DNA from: Corynebacterium testudinoris
GTDB taxonomy: Bacteria > Actinomycetota > Actinomycetes > Mycobacteriales > Mycobacteriaceae
Length of the DNA stretch: 64,000 nucleotides
NCBI RefSeq assembly: GCF_001021045.1
Contig: NZ_CP011545.1
Location: 1,798,001-1,862,000 of the forward strand
Direction of reading: 5' to 3'
In this document: positions 10,190-19,033 of the stretch, one piece after another
Layout: every line of letters starts with the position of its first letter
Position numbering within the stretch: position 1 is the first letter of the stretch
Made by a program: the position numbers and the translations under genes
The notes under the pieces: generated by a model
Told to the model about the DNA's origin: nothing
Databases searched by the model: none
What the model saw: only the letters and a program-made list of their open reading frames with translations

Positions 10190-12607
10190 ATGACACTTGA
10201 GTCTGAGCCCACCTATACCGTCTGGCCGGGAGAGGCATATCCCCTCGGCTCCACATACGACGGCGCGGGCACGAATTTTGCCCTGTTCTCCTACGTCGCT
10301 GACAAAGTAGAACTGTGCCTGATTGACGCTGACGATAATGAAACGCGCGTCAATTTGGAAGAAGTCGATGCTCACGTCTGGCATTGCTACCTCCCCGGCG
10401 TCCAGCCCGGGCAGCGCTATGGTTACCGCGTCCACGGCCCCTACGACCCGGACAATGGCAAGCGCTGCGATCCCAACAAACTGCTGGTTGATCCCTACGC
10501 TCGTGCCTTCGACGGCGAGTTCGACGGCGACCCCTCCTTGTTCTCCTACGATATTCACGCCGAGCCCGCCGGCTCCGGGCGCAACGAAGAGGACAGCCTC
10601 GGCCACACCATGTACTCCGTGGTCATTAACCCCTTCTTCGACTGGGGTTCAGACCGCGCGCCGCGCATTCCTTACAACGAGACCGTCATCTACGAGACGC
10701 ACGTCAAGGGCATGACCATGACCCACCCGGACGTGCCCGCCAACCTGCGCGGCACCTACGCCGGTCTGGCTCACCCCAGCGTGATCAACTACTTCAAGGA
10801 CCTTGGGGTCACGGCCGTCGAGCTCATGCCGGTCCACCAGTTCCTCCAGGATGACCGCCTGCGCGACATCGGGCTCCGTAACTACTGGGGCTACAACACC
10901 TTCGGGTTCTTCGCCCCGCAGCAGGATTACGCGGCCTCCGACAAGCCCGGCAGCGCCGTATCCGAGTTCAAGGGCATGGTCCGCGCCTACCACGAGGCTG
11001 GCATGGAGGTCATCCTCGACGTGGTGTACAACCACACCGCTGAGGGCAACCATCTCGGCCCGACGATCGCGTTCCGCGGCATCGACAACGAGGCCTACTA
11101 CCGCCTCGTCGACGACGACAAGTTCCACTACATGGACTACACCGGCACCGGAAACTCGCTTAACGTCCGCGACCCCCATTCCCTGCAGCTCATCATGGAT
11201 TCACTGCGCTACTGGATCACCGAGATGCACGTCGACGGTTTCCGCTTCGACCTCGCCTCCACCCTCGCGCGCGAGCTCCACGACGTCGACCGCCTGGCCA
11301 CCTTCTTCGACCTGGTTCAGCAGGACCCGGTTGTCTCCCAAACCAAGCTCATCGCCGAGCCCTGGGATGTGGGCCACAACGGCTACCAGGTGGGCAACTT
11401 CCCGCCGCTGTGGACGGAATGGAACGGCAAGTACCGCGATACGGTCCGCGACTTCTGGCGCGGCGAATCCTCCACCCTCGGTGAATTCGCGTCCCGCCTC
11501 ACGGGCTCCTCGGACCTCTACGGCAACAACGATCGTCGCCCCACCGCATCGATCAACTTCATCACCGCCCACGATGGCTTCACCCTCAACGACCTGGTCA
11601 GCTACAACGAAAAGCACAACTGGGCCAACGGGGAAGAAAACCGCGACGGCGAATCACACAACCGGTCGTGGAATCACGGCGTCGAAGGCCCCACCGACGA
11701 CGAGGACGTGCGCTCCCTGCGGGCCCGCCAGCGCCGCAACTTCCTCACCACCCTCATCCTCTCCCTGGGTACCCCGATGATTTCTCACGGCGATGAGATG
11801 GCCCGCACCCAGGACGGCAACAACAACGTCTACTGCCAGGACAACGAACTGGCGTGGATGAACTGGGAGCAGCTGGAAGACAACTCGACCCTGCACGCGT
11901 TCACCAAACGCCTGCTCAATATCCGCCGCCGGCACGCCGTGTTCCGTCGCCGCCGCTTCCTGGCGGGCGGCCCCCTGGGCGCCAACGTCCGCGATCGCGA
12001 TATTGCTTGGCTCGTGCCCTCCGGCAAGTTGATGACCCAAGACGATTGGGACTTCGCCTTTGGCAAAGCACTCATGGTCTACCTCAACGGCGAAGCGATC
12101 ACCGAGCCCGATGAGCGCGGACAGAAGATCGTCGATGATTCCTTCATCCTCATGTTCAACGCGCACTACGAGGAGATCGAGTTCACCCTCCCGCCGCGTT
12201 CACTCGGTGTGCGCTGGCAGCTGCTCGTGGACACCACCGAGGACATCGGCTACCCCATCGAGGCCGCCGTCATCGACGCCAAGGGCACCATCACCGTCCC
12301 GGCGCGCTCGACGATGCTGCTCAAGCAGATCGAGGGCCCGGATTACACGGAGGCCGACGACCACGAATTCGTCGAGGCTGCCGACCGCGAGGCCGATCAT
12401 GGACGCGTGGGCGACAAAGTCACTGCCGCGTCGAGCGCTACCGTCGACGCCGTGGTGAAGGAGACCTCCGGGAAGGAACCTGAGGAGCCCGTGGAAGCTG
12501 AAGAGCACGCGCTGTCCGAGGACACCGGCATCACTGATCTGTCCCCCGAGGAGCTAGCCGCCAAGCGGAAGGCGGCTGTGGCGGACGAGTACACGGACGT
12601 CGAGTAG
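10190..12607 (+). CDS. glgX: GlgX, glycogen debranching enzyme
   Basis: GH13 isoamylase-type enzyme that cleaves alpha-1,6 branches of phosphorylase-trimmed glycogen. 805 residues: an N-terminal CBM48 (about 15-130) with YPLGSTYDGAGTNFALFS, then the barrel. Catalytic residues are Asp354 (GFRFDLA), Glu390 (IAEPWD) and Asp462 (AHDGF). After the beta-domain, about 100 C-terminal residues are acidic, Ala/Glu-rich and probably disordered, an extension beyond the usual length. It delivers linear maltodextrins to TreY, encoded 2.6 kb downstream. Confidence 0.95.
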   Translation: MTLESEPTYTVWPGEAYPLGSTYDGAGTNFALFSYVADKVELCLIDADDNETRVNLEEVDAHVWHCYLPGVQPGQRYGYRVHGPYDPDNGKRCDPNKLLVDPYARAFDGEFDGDPSLFSYDIHAEPAGSGRNEEDSLGHTMYSVVINPFFDWGSDRAPRIPYNETVIYETHVKGMTMTHPDVPANLRGTYAGLAHPSVINYFKDLGVTAVELMPVHQFLQDDRLRDIGLRNYWGYNTFGFFAPQQDYAASDKPGSAVSEFKGMVRAYHEAGMEVILDVVYNHTAEGNHLGPTIAFRGIDNEAYYRLVDDDKFHYMDYTGTGNSLNVRDPHSLQLIMDSLRYWITEMHVDGFRFDLASTLARELHDVDRLATFFDLVQQDPVVSQTKLIAEPWDVGHNGYQVGNFPPLWTEWNGKYRDTVRDFWRGESSTLGEFASRLTGSSDLYGNNDRRPTASINFITAHDGFTLNDLVSYNEKHNWANGEENRDGESHNRSWNHGVEGPTDDEDVRSLRARQRRNFLTTLILSLGTPMISHGDEMARTQDGNNNVYCQDNELAWMNWEQLEDNSTLHAFTKRLLNIRRRHAVFRRRRFLAGGPLGANVRDRDIAWLVPSGKLMTQDDWDFAFGKALMVYLNGEAITEPDERGQKIVDDSFILMFNAHYEEIEFTLPPRSLGVRWQLLVDTTEDIGYPIEAAVIDAKGTITVPARSTMLLKQIEGPDYTEADDHEFVEAADREADHGRVGDKVTAASSATVDAVVKETSGKEPEEPVEAEEHALSEDTGITDLSPEELAAKRKAAVADEYTDVE

Positions 12608-12611
12608 CAGG

Positions 12612-12989
12612 CTAGGCGCCTTCCGCCTCCAGCTGCTGTTCCCGGTACTCCTCCACCTCGGCGGTGTGCTCAATGAGCCACCCGACCAGGGGGTAGAACA
12701 CGGGCAGCAAGCTGGCCCCCAGGTCGGTGAGGGAATAGACCACTCGCGGCGGGATCTCATCGTGGGCGACCCGCCGCACCAGCCCATCGCCCACCAACGA
12801 GTGCAGCCGCTGCGTGAGCATTTTCGGCGAAATCCCATCAACAGCATGGTCAAGGTCGCTGTAGCGCAACTCTTGGCCGTCGAGGCTGACAATGATGAGG
12901 ATCGACCATTTGTCCGCCAAGGAGGCCAGCAGCCCGCGGCTCGGGCAGGTGCGGTCGAAAGGATCGACGTCTCGTGCCCAGTGGTACAT
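12612..12989 (-). CDS. HxlR-family transcriptional regulator
   Basis: 125-residue winged-helix protein with the HxlR signature: Cys14 in RTCPSRGLL, ADKWSILII, then the recognition segment DGISPKMLTQRLHSLVGDGLVRR and the wing VVYSLTDLG. Such proteins often sense redox or aldehyde stress through the N-terminal Cys. It is convergent with glgX (4 nt between stops) and divergent from the exonuclease gene, whose promoter it may regulate. Confidence 0.9.
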   Translation of the reverse strand: MYHWARDVDPFDRTCPSRGLLASLADKWSILIIVSLDGQELRYSDLDHAVDGISPKMLTQRLHSLVGDGLVRRVAHDEIPPRVVYSLTDLGASLLPVFYPLVGWLIEHTAEVEEYREQQLEAEGA

Positions 12990-13079
12990 ATCCTCCCATC
13001 GTAGTGGAGTACGTCACCCGAGTAGACTGACCTTTCACCTACGCCTCACCTACGCCCGAGCCTCGAGGGAGCCTGCAAC
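12990..13079. promoter_or_regulatory. Divergent intergenic region, HxlR / exonuclease
   Basis: Holds TAGACT (13023-13028), a -10 candidate for the plus-strand gene. A tandem 11-bp direct repeat TCACCTACGCC lies at 13035-13045 and 13046-13056, at or just after the expected transcription start. A GAGGGAG ribosome site precedes GTG 13080. On the minus strand GGGAGG precedes the HxlR ATG. Confidence 0.45.
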
Positions 13080-14453
13080 GTGATTTCGGCACATGGAGCC
13101 CACCTGCGTGTCACCAATGACGCCATCATCATCGAACGTTCGGCGTTAGCCGCCGCCCTCTCGGGCACGCAGGAGGTCACTGTTCCGCTTTCCTCCGTCA
13201 CGGGTGTGCGCCTCTCGCCGCCTTCGCTTATCGACGTCGGCGTTGCCTCCCTCGACGGCACCGACATCACCGTCGCCTTCGCCCCCGGCCAGGAAGACCA
13301 AGCCCAACTTTTCGTCCGCACGGTGGAGGCAGCGCTGCGAGGCGAAGTCGTCCCGGAGGTAGCCACTGGTGCTGGCGTCCCGGGATTCGATTTCGTCGCC
13401 TTCGATGTCGAAACCGCCAACTCCGACTCTGGTTCCATCTGCCAGGTCGGCGTCGTTCGCTTCGTCGACGGCGTTGAGGTCGAAGCCAAATCCTGGCTGT
13501 GCTCGCCTCCGCCCGCGATCTCCCACTTCGACGCCGGCAACATCGCCGTCCATGGCATTGACGCCGCGGCTGTGGCCGATCAACCTGCCTTCGCGGCGGT
13601 CTTGCCAGAGCTCAAAGCCTTCGTCGGCGAGTTGCCCCTGGTTGCCCACAACGCCCAGTTCGATGCCATTGCCTTAACGCGGGCATGTGCCAGTGTCTCT
13701 GAGAGCGCACCGCCCTTCATGTTTGCCTGCTCGCTCGCGCTGTCTCGCCACACCACACTGGGGTTGAGCAATCACCGCCTCCCCACCGTGGCACGGGCCC
13801 TCGACGTGGCGTTGGAGCACCACCATGATGCCGCCGCCGACGCCCGCGCCGCCGGAGAGATCGTCGTCGCCTTGGCCAGGCGCGCACACTACGAGGGCAG
13901 CCTGCAGGGATTCCAGCATTCCCAAGGCTTCATTCTGGGCCACCTGGCCGACGGCGTTGTGCACCCCGTGCTCAAAGATCGCTCAGGCGCTCGCATTGCC
14001 CTACAGGCGCGCGGTGAGGTTGCCATGGAGGCCGTAGCGGAGGCTGAATCCGCCCCGGCTGAGCCTCAGGAACGTGGCAAGCGGGGGCGAGGAGCGGCGC
14101 CGTGGAAGTCGGTGTCCACCCCCGACGTCATCCCCGAACCCAACCTCGACGCCGATTCCGCCAACCCCCTCTACGGCCAAAACGTCACCCTCTCCGGCGA
14201 CTTCGAACCCTTTGACAAGGGACTGCTGTGGACGAAGATGGCAGAGCTAGGCGCCACGATTGGCAAAAACGTCACCCGGAAGACCACCATCCTCGTCGCC
14301 GGTGACTGGGCTACCCCGACGTCAAAGCAGAAGCGCGCTCAAGAGCTCATTGACAAGGGCCAAGAGATCGACATCTGGAACGGTGAGCAGCTCTTCGCAG
14401 TGCTGGCCCTCGATCCGGCCGCAGAATCAGACGACGAGCAGCCTCCGTTCTAA
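13080..14453 (+). CDS. DEDDh exonuclease (DnaQ-like) with C-terminal BRCT domain
   Basis: 457 residues. About 1-90 form a small beta-rich N-terminal domain. The 3'-5' exonuclease domain (about 100-270) has FDVETA (DxE), HNAQFD and HHHDAAADA, giving the DEDDh set. The BRCT domain is at about 365-445 (LSGDF.. to LAVLAL). This arrangement is common in actinobacteria as an accessory PolIII-epsilon-like nuclease, probably in DNA repair or proofreading. The GTG start follows GAGGGAG by about 9 nt. Confidence 0.88.
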   Translation: MISAHGAHLRVTNDAIIIERSALAAALSGTQEVTVPLSSVTGVRLSPPSLIDVGVASLDGTDITVAFAPGQEDQAQLFVRTVEAALRGEVVPEVATGAGVPGFDFVAFDVETANSDSGSICQVGVVRFVDGVEVEAKSWLCSPPPAISHFDAGNIAVHGIDAAAVADQPAFAAVLPELKAFVGELPLVAHNAQFDAIALTRACASVSESAPPFMFACSLALSRHTTLGLSNHRLPTVARALDVALEHHHDAAADARAAGEIVVALARRAHYEGSLQGFQHSQGFILGHLADGVVHPVLKDRSGARIALQARGEVAMEAVAEAESAPAEPQERGKRGRGAAPWKSVSTPDVIPEPNLDADSANPLYGQNVTLSGDFEPFDKGLLWTKMAELGATIGKNVTRKTTILVAGDWATPTSKQKRAQELIDKGQEIDIWNGEQLFAVLALDPAAESDDEQPPF

Positions 14454-14460
14454 TCCGCCT

Positions 14461-14557
14461 ACCCCCAATGTGGGGGACGCGGAACCTTGGGGCCCCGGCG
14501 GGGAGTCTGACAGTGGTGAGAACAACGATTGTCACCACACAGAACAGGCAGCCCGCC
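14461..14557 (+). promoter_or_regulatory. Leader of the 202-aa gene with two small inverted repeats
   Basis: CCCCCAATGTGGGGG (about 14462-14475) forms a short hairpin just after the exonuclease stop. GTGGTGA at 14513-14519 pairs with TCACCAC at 14532-14538, centred about 30 nt before ATG 14558. The second could be an operator or leader hairpin. Confidence 0.35.
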
Positions 14558-15166
14558 ATGACGACCTCTCCCATTGACTCCACGACGATCCTTCCTTCCC
14601 TCCGCCGCCTGGAGCTCCCCCATCGACGCAGCCTGAGCGATGATGGTTTTAGTGACTCCCGCGCCACCATTACCCTCTCCCGCGATCTGCTGGCCTGCAT
14701 TTACAGCGGTGATATGGCGTTGAGCTACCGTCACCTCGGCCAGCTTGACTTATCCGCCCACCGGGCCTGGGACTTGGCCGCCTATAACCTCATCAATCGG
14801 GCTAGCTCGGCACACGGGGTCCGCATCCTCACCCGTGCGGCCGCATTAGCCTTAGGGCCCGGCGCCCCCGGGGTCCAGGTGTCCACCCCGGGTGCCTGCG
14901 CTTCCGCCTGGATGGCCCACCCGCACAGCTTCTCCATCCTCGACTCCCACCTGGAACACCTGCTCGGCGAACCCGTCGGCTATTTCATCCCCTCCCGATC
15001 GATGCTGTTTGCCCTGCCCCTGTCACAGCTCCACGATCCGCGCTGGATGGCGGCCGCCGACGCCCTGTCCCGGCCCGGGGAAAGCCTGACGCGGACTCCC
15101 GTTCGGTGGTCCCAGGGTTTCCCCGCCGACGTCCCTGGCTCCCCATTAATCCCGGCGCCCGTCTAG
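14558..15166 (+). CDS. Uncharacterised 202-aa protein
   Basis: Starts at ATG 14558 (MTTSPIDST). No transmembrane segment or signal peptide is visible, and no family is recognised. The central part (LSYRHLGQLDLSAHRAWDLAAYNLI) looks helical and the C-terminal third is Pro-rich. It sits between the exonuclease and treY on the plus strand. A -10 for treY (TAGGCT, about 15164-15169) overlaps its stop codon. The gene looks real from spacing and codon use. Confidence 0.7.
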   Translation: MTTSPIDSTTILPSLRRLELPHRRSLSDDGFSDSRATITLSRDLLACIYSGDMALSYRHLGQLDLSAHRAWDLAAYNLINRASSAHGVRILTRAAALALGPGAPGVQVSTPGACASAWMAHPHSFSILDSHLEHLLGEPVGYFIPSRSMLFALPLSQLHDPRWMAAADALSRPGESLTRTPVRWSQGFPADVPGSPLIPAPV

Positions 15167-15210
15167 GCTGGTGGGTGCGTTTTTTGCATCCCCCCAAGCC
15201 AAGGAGTCCC

Positions 15211-17664
15211 ATGCGCCGTCCCCTCACCGCCACATACCGCCTGCAAATGCGCGGCCCACAGGCGGACCCCGCGGGTCGGTCCTTCGGTTTCGCCGACGCG
15301 GCCGCCCAGGTTCCTTACCTGCGCGATCTGGGGATCAGCCACCTTTATCTCTCCCCAATTTTCACCGCCTCCCCGTCATCAGCCCACAGCTACGATGTCA
15401 CCGATCCCACCGAGATCAACCCCGAGTTTGGCGGCATCGAGGGCCTGCGTGAGCTGTCCGCCACCGCCCGCGAGATGGGGATGGGCATCATCATTGATAT
15501 CGTGCCCAACCACCTCGGCGTGGAAGACCCCCAGCTCAATGCCTGGTGGTGGGACGTGTTGAAGAATGGTCAGGAATCCGATTTCGAGCACTACTTTGAC
15601 ATCGATTGGAACCCGGACAACGGCGCCGGGGGCAAGCTGGGAATGCCGGTCCTGGGCCAGCCCGGGGATGAGGACAAACTAGAACTGCGCGAGGTCGATG
15701 GGGAGCTTCTCCTCGCCTACTTCGACAACGTGTACCCCGTCGCCGATGGCACCGCCTCCGGCATCGATGACAATGTCGCCGAGGTCTATGACCGACAGTC
15801 GTATCGCCTCATGTACTGGCGGGACGGCGTCATCTCCTACCGTCGCTTCTTCTCGGTCAATGGGCTCGCGGGCATCCGCCAAGAAGACCCGATGGTCTTC
15901 GAGCACACCCATCGCATCATCCGCCAGCTCATCGCCGAAGACCTCATCGACGGAGTGCGGGTCGACCACCCCGACGGCCTCTCCGACCCCTTCGGCTACC
16001 TCAACCGCCTCCGCGACGTCGTCGGCCCGGACCGCTGGCTCGTGGTGGAGAAAATCCTCGAGGTCAACGAAGTGCTCGATCCCCGCCTCGCCGTCGATGG
16101 CACCACCGGCTATGACGCCTTGCGTGAGTTCGACGGGGTCTTCCTCTCCCGGGAGGCAGAGGATTCGATGTCCATGCTGGCCCTCCAACAATCAGGTTCC
16201 ACGTGGGACGACGCCGCAATCCACGCCACACAGCAGCAACTCAAACGGGAGGTCGCGGGGGAGGAACTCTCCGCGGAAATCCGTCGTCTCGCCCGCGCTA
16301 TCCGCCGCGACAACTTCTCCACCGCGGGCTCCCAGGTCTCCGATGAGGACCTGCGCACCACCATCATCGAGCTGGTTGCAGCCATGCCCGTCTACCGTGC
16401 TGATTACCTGTCCCTTTCCCGAGTCACCGCGACGGTCGTTGCCGAGATGTCACGCCGTTTCCCCTCGCGGCGCGACGCCCTGGACCTCATTGCTGCCGCC
16501 CTCAACGCCAACGCCGAAGCCAAGGTCCGCTTTGCGCAGGTGTGTGGCGCCGTCATGGCCAAGGGTGTGGAGGACACGACGTTCTACCGCGCCTGCCGCC
16601 TCGTCGCTCTCCAAGAAGTTGGTGGCGCCCCGGGGCGCTTCGGAGTCTCCGCCGCGGAGTTCCACCTGCTCCAGCAAGAGCGCGCCCGGCTGTGGCCCAA
16701 GGCGATGACCACCTTGTCCACCCATGACACCAAGCGCGGCGAGGATGTCCGCGCGCGCATCATTGAGCTGACCGAGCGCCCCACGGACTTCTCCGAGTTC
16801 GTCCACCGCGTCACCTCGATTGTGCCCGCCCCAGATTCCGGGACCGGCCATTTCCTCCTGCAAAATCTCCTCGGGATTTGGCCGGCCGATGGGCAGATCA
16901 CTGATGCTCTTCGGGAGCGGTTCCGCGGCTACGCCATTAAAGCCATCCGCGAGGCAGGGGTCCACACCAATTGGGTCGATCCCGATGAGAGCTTTGAGCT
17001 CGCGATCACCGACTGGGCGGAGGCGCTGTTTGATGGCCCGGTCACCTCGATGATCACCGAATTCGTCGGCCCCCTCGCCCGGGGTGCCATGGACATCTCC
17101 CTGGGAAGGAAGATGCTTCAGCTCATCGGCCCCGGCATCCCCGATGTCTACCAGGGCACCGAGTTTTTCGATGATTCGCTCGTCGACCCCGACAACCGGC
17201 GCTTCATCGACTACACCGCTCGCCGGCAAGTCCTCGACATGCTTACTGAGGGGATCGACTGGGAGGCACTGACCCCGGAGAATTTCGCCGACCGCGCCAA
17301 ACTCCATGTCGTACACACTGGCATCGCCATGCGCGCTGAGCACCCGGAGTACTTCATCGGCGGGGACAGCCAGGCCGTGTACGCGGTCGGTCCCGCAGAA
17401 TCCCACCTCATCGGTGTTGCCCGTGGAGATGTCAGCGCCCCGAGCGCCACCGGCATCGGGGTCATTGCGTTGGCCACCCGCCGCCCGCTCATCCTCGAAG
17501 ATCGCGGTGGTTGGGAAGGCACGACCGTCACCCTGCCCGAGGGCGCATGGTTGGAACGCCTCACCGGACGCCACTTCCACGGCACCGTCGACGTGGGTGA
17601 CGTGTTGTCCCAGTTCCCCACCGCCGTGCTGGTGAAGCAGCCCGCGGTCGAACGCGATGTCTGA
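15211..17664 (+). CDS. treY: TreY, malto-oligosyltrehalose synthase
   Basis: GH13_26 enzyme that isomerises the reducing-end alpha-1,4 bond of maltodextrins to alpha,alpha-1,1. ATG 15211 follows AAGGAG and gives 817 residues. Catalytic residues are Asp252 (GVRVDHPDG), Glu280 (VEKILE) and Asp506 (STHDTKRGED). The long insertion between them is typical of TreY. Its product is cut by TreZ at 20.4 kb. The last 8 nt overlap relS, so the two are translated from one mRNA. Confidence 0.96.
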   Translation: MRRPLTATYRLQMRGPQADPAGRSFGFADAAAQVPYLRDLGISHLYLSPIFTASPSSAHSYDVTDPTEINPEFGGIEGLRELSATAREMGMGIIIDIVPNHLGVEDPQLNAWWWDVLKNGQESDFEHYFDIDWNPDNGAGGKLGMPVLGQPGDEDKLELREVDGELLLAYFDNVYPVADGTASGIDDNVAEVYDRQSYRLMYWRDGVISYRRFFSVNGLAGIRQEDPMVFEHTHRIIRQLIAEDLIDGVRVDHPDGLSDPFGYLNRLRDVVGPDRWLVVEKILEVNEVLDPRLAVDGTTGYDALREFDGVFLSREAEDSMSMLALQQSGSTWDDAAIHATQQQLKREVAGEELSAEIRRLARAIRRDNFSTAGSQVSDEDLRTTIIELVAAMPVYRADYLSLSRVTATVVAEMSRRFPSRRDALDLIAAALNANAEAKVRFAQVCGAVMAKGVEDTTFYRACRLVALQEVGGAPGRFGVSAAEFHLLQQERARLWPKAMTTLSTHDTKRGEDVRARIIELTERPTDFSEFVHRVTSIVPAPDSGTGHFLLQNLLGIWPADGQITDALRERFRGYAIKAIREAGVHTNWVDPDESFELAITDWAEALFDGPVTSMITEFVGPLARGAMDISLGRKMLQLIGPGIPDVYQGTEFFDDSLVDPDNRRFIDYTARRQVLDMLTEGIDWEALTPENFADRAKLHVVHTGIAMRAEHPEYFIGGDSQAVYAVGPAESHLIGVARGDVSAPSATGIGVIALATRRPLILEDRGGWEGTTVTLPEGAWLERLTGRHFHGTVDVGDVLSQFPTAVLVKQPAVERDV

Positions 17665-18682
17665 GCGACTCTCCCGGCTGGGAAGCCGGTACCACGAGTG
17701 GGTCCACCAGCACCCGACCGCCGCGGACGCTTTCGGCGACGCCATTGAGGACCTGCTTGCCGACGCCGGTGTCACCTACGATCGCGTCACCGCCCGGGTC
17801 AAGGAATGGCCGTCACTGAAGTCCAAGGCCCGTAAAAAGCACGCCGATGGAACCTTCCTCTACCCGGATCCGTGGAAAGACATCAATGACCTCATTGGCG
17901 TGCGCGTGACCACGTTCCAATCCACGGAGATTCCCGTGGTCATCGACGTGCTCCAGCAGTCATTCACGGTGGAGCGCTCGGTGGATAAAACGGCCGAGAC
18001 CCGCATTTCGGGTGGTTTTGGCTACGGCTCCCACCATCTTGTTCTCACCGTCGATGACAACTCCTCCGAGATTGAAGAACTCGCCCCGTACCGGGATGTG
18101 AGCTTCGAGGTCCAGGTCCGGACGGTGCTGCAACATGCGTGGGCGGAGTTCGAGCATGACATCCGCTATAAGCGCGGCAGCGAAGACCTGGACCCGCGGG
18201 TTGATCGTGCCTTTACCCTGGCCGCCGGTCTCATCGAGTTAGCGGATCAGCAGTTCGACCAGATCGGGGCCCTGCAAAACGCGCACGGTGCGAAGGCCGC
18301 GGATGTCGATTTCACCGCCGAGACCCTACCCGGGGTGCTCACCATGCTGCTGGGCAATCGTTTCCCGGGCTCCCGCTCGGAAAACTATCGCTGGCTGGAG
18401 GAGTTGCTCCACGCCAACGGCATCACCACGGTGGCAGAACTCCAGGTGTTGCTCGATGAGAAGGCCATCGGCGAGGTGCACGCCGCGTTGAACTATCGCT
18501 TCAACCCGGGCCAAATCCGCCTCATCGATGACCTGCTGTTGCGTCGATTCGGGCAGGGCCACATCACTCGCACGGGTGGGAGTGGCTCGCGAGCAGCGCA
18601 GAGGCCGCAGCGGCTCGCCGCTCGTTTGAAGCAGATCCGCGCCGCGCGCCAAGTTTCGTCGGAAACGCCGAAGAAGCAGTAG
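17657..18682 (+). CDS. relS: RelS-type small alarmone synthetase
   Basis: RelA/SpoT synthetase-domain protein making (p)ppGpp-type alarmones from ATP and GTP/GDP/GMP. The 341 residues carry no HD hydrolase domain. Synthetase motifs: KDINDLIGVRV (74-84), GYGSHHLVL (122-130), and EVQVRTVLQHAWAEFEHDIRYK (about 151-172). The C-terminal third has no TGS or ACT domain and ends in a basic tail. Position after treY matches the small synthetase described in Corynebacterium glutamicum, which supports the symbol. Confidence 0.88.
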   Translation: MSERLSRLGSRYHEWVHQHPTAADAFGDAIEDLLADAGVTYDRVTARVKEWPSLKSKARKKHADGTFLYPDPWKDINDLIGVRVTTFQSTEIPVVIDVLQQSFTVERSVDKTAETRISGGFGYGSHHLVLTVDDNSSEIEELAPYRDVSFEVQVRTVLQHAWAEFEHDIRYKRGSEDLDPRVDRAFTLAAGLIELADQQFDQIGALQNAHGAKAADVDFTAETLPGVLTMLLGNRFPGSRSENYRWLEELLHANGITTVAELQVLLDEKAIGEVHAALNYRFNPGQIRLIDDLLLRRFGQGHITRTGGSGSRAAQRPQRLAARLKQIRAARQVSSETPKKQ

Positions 18683-18727
18683 CATGGTCAGCGAACCTGA
18701 TTACAGACTTCCTTAGGAGAAGACCTG

Positions 18728-18856
18728 ATGCTTTCGTCCATCCGCGAAGATTTCCCCCAGGCCGCCGACGTAATTCACGTCTGGGCCCTGGCCATCGCCG
18801 ATTTCTTCCGGGATTTCGGTATCGACTTTCCGCCCTCCACCTGGGGTCTGTCCTAG
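18728..18856 (+). CDS. 42-aa acidic, amphipathic small protein
   Basis: ATG 18728 lies about 9 nt after AGGAG, an excellent ribosome site. The 42 residues are mostly hydrophobic and acidic (core ADVIHVWALAIADFFRDFGI, six acidic versus two Arg), with no signal peptide. The stop is followed within 24 nt by a perfect 22-bp terminator, so this is a defined transcription unit end. Size and acidity resemble the short helical PorA/PorH porins of mycolata, but I see no sequence match; function unknown. Confidence 0.65.
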   Translation: MLSSIREDFPQAADVIHVWALAIADFFRDFGIDFPPSTWGLS

Positions 18857-18879
18857 GAGCTGCCCGCTCCCGGCACGTT

Positions 18880-18928
18880 AAAAGGGGTGTGCTCGCGTCG
18901 TGATCACGACGCGAGCACACCCCTTTTT
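18880..18928. terminator. Perfect 22-bp bidirectional terminator
   Basis: Arm 18880-18901 pairs without mismatch with 18906-18927 around a GATC loop. A-run on one side and T-run on the other allow use from both strands: it ends the relS/42-aa unit on the plus strand and could stop minus-strand readthrough from the S4 gene. Confidence 0.9.
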
Positions 18929-18938
18929 CTACTTAGAC

Positions 18939-19027
18939 CTACAAAGATTCTCTAGAATGAATCGTATGACCATGCGTTTTCGCAGGTCGTGAGAAACGGC
19001 TGTTCGCATTCTAGAGAATTCTTGTAG
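18939..19027. repeat. 89-bp inverted-repeat element
   Basis: Left arm 18939-18959 and right arm 19007-19027 are inverted copies matching at 19 of 21 positions (core TTCTCTAGAATG). They flank 47 bp that include a small TGCG-TTTT-CGCA hairpin. No ORF, T-run or obvious target duplication is present. It could be a remnant mini-element, a cruciform/recombination site or a structured RNA. Confidence 0.6.
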
Positions 19028-19033
19028 GGCAGC

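Noticed and set aside
16450..17775. 441-codon minus-strand ORF antisense to treY
   Set aside because: It lies fully across treY and the relS start, with low-complexity Gly/Asp-rich composition typical of high-GC antisense frames.
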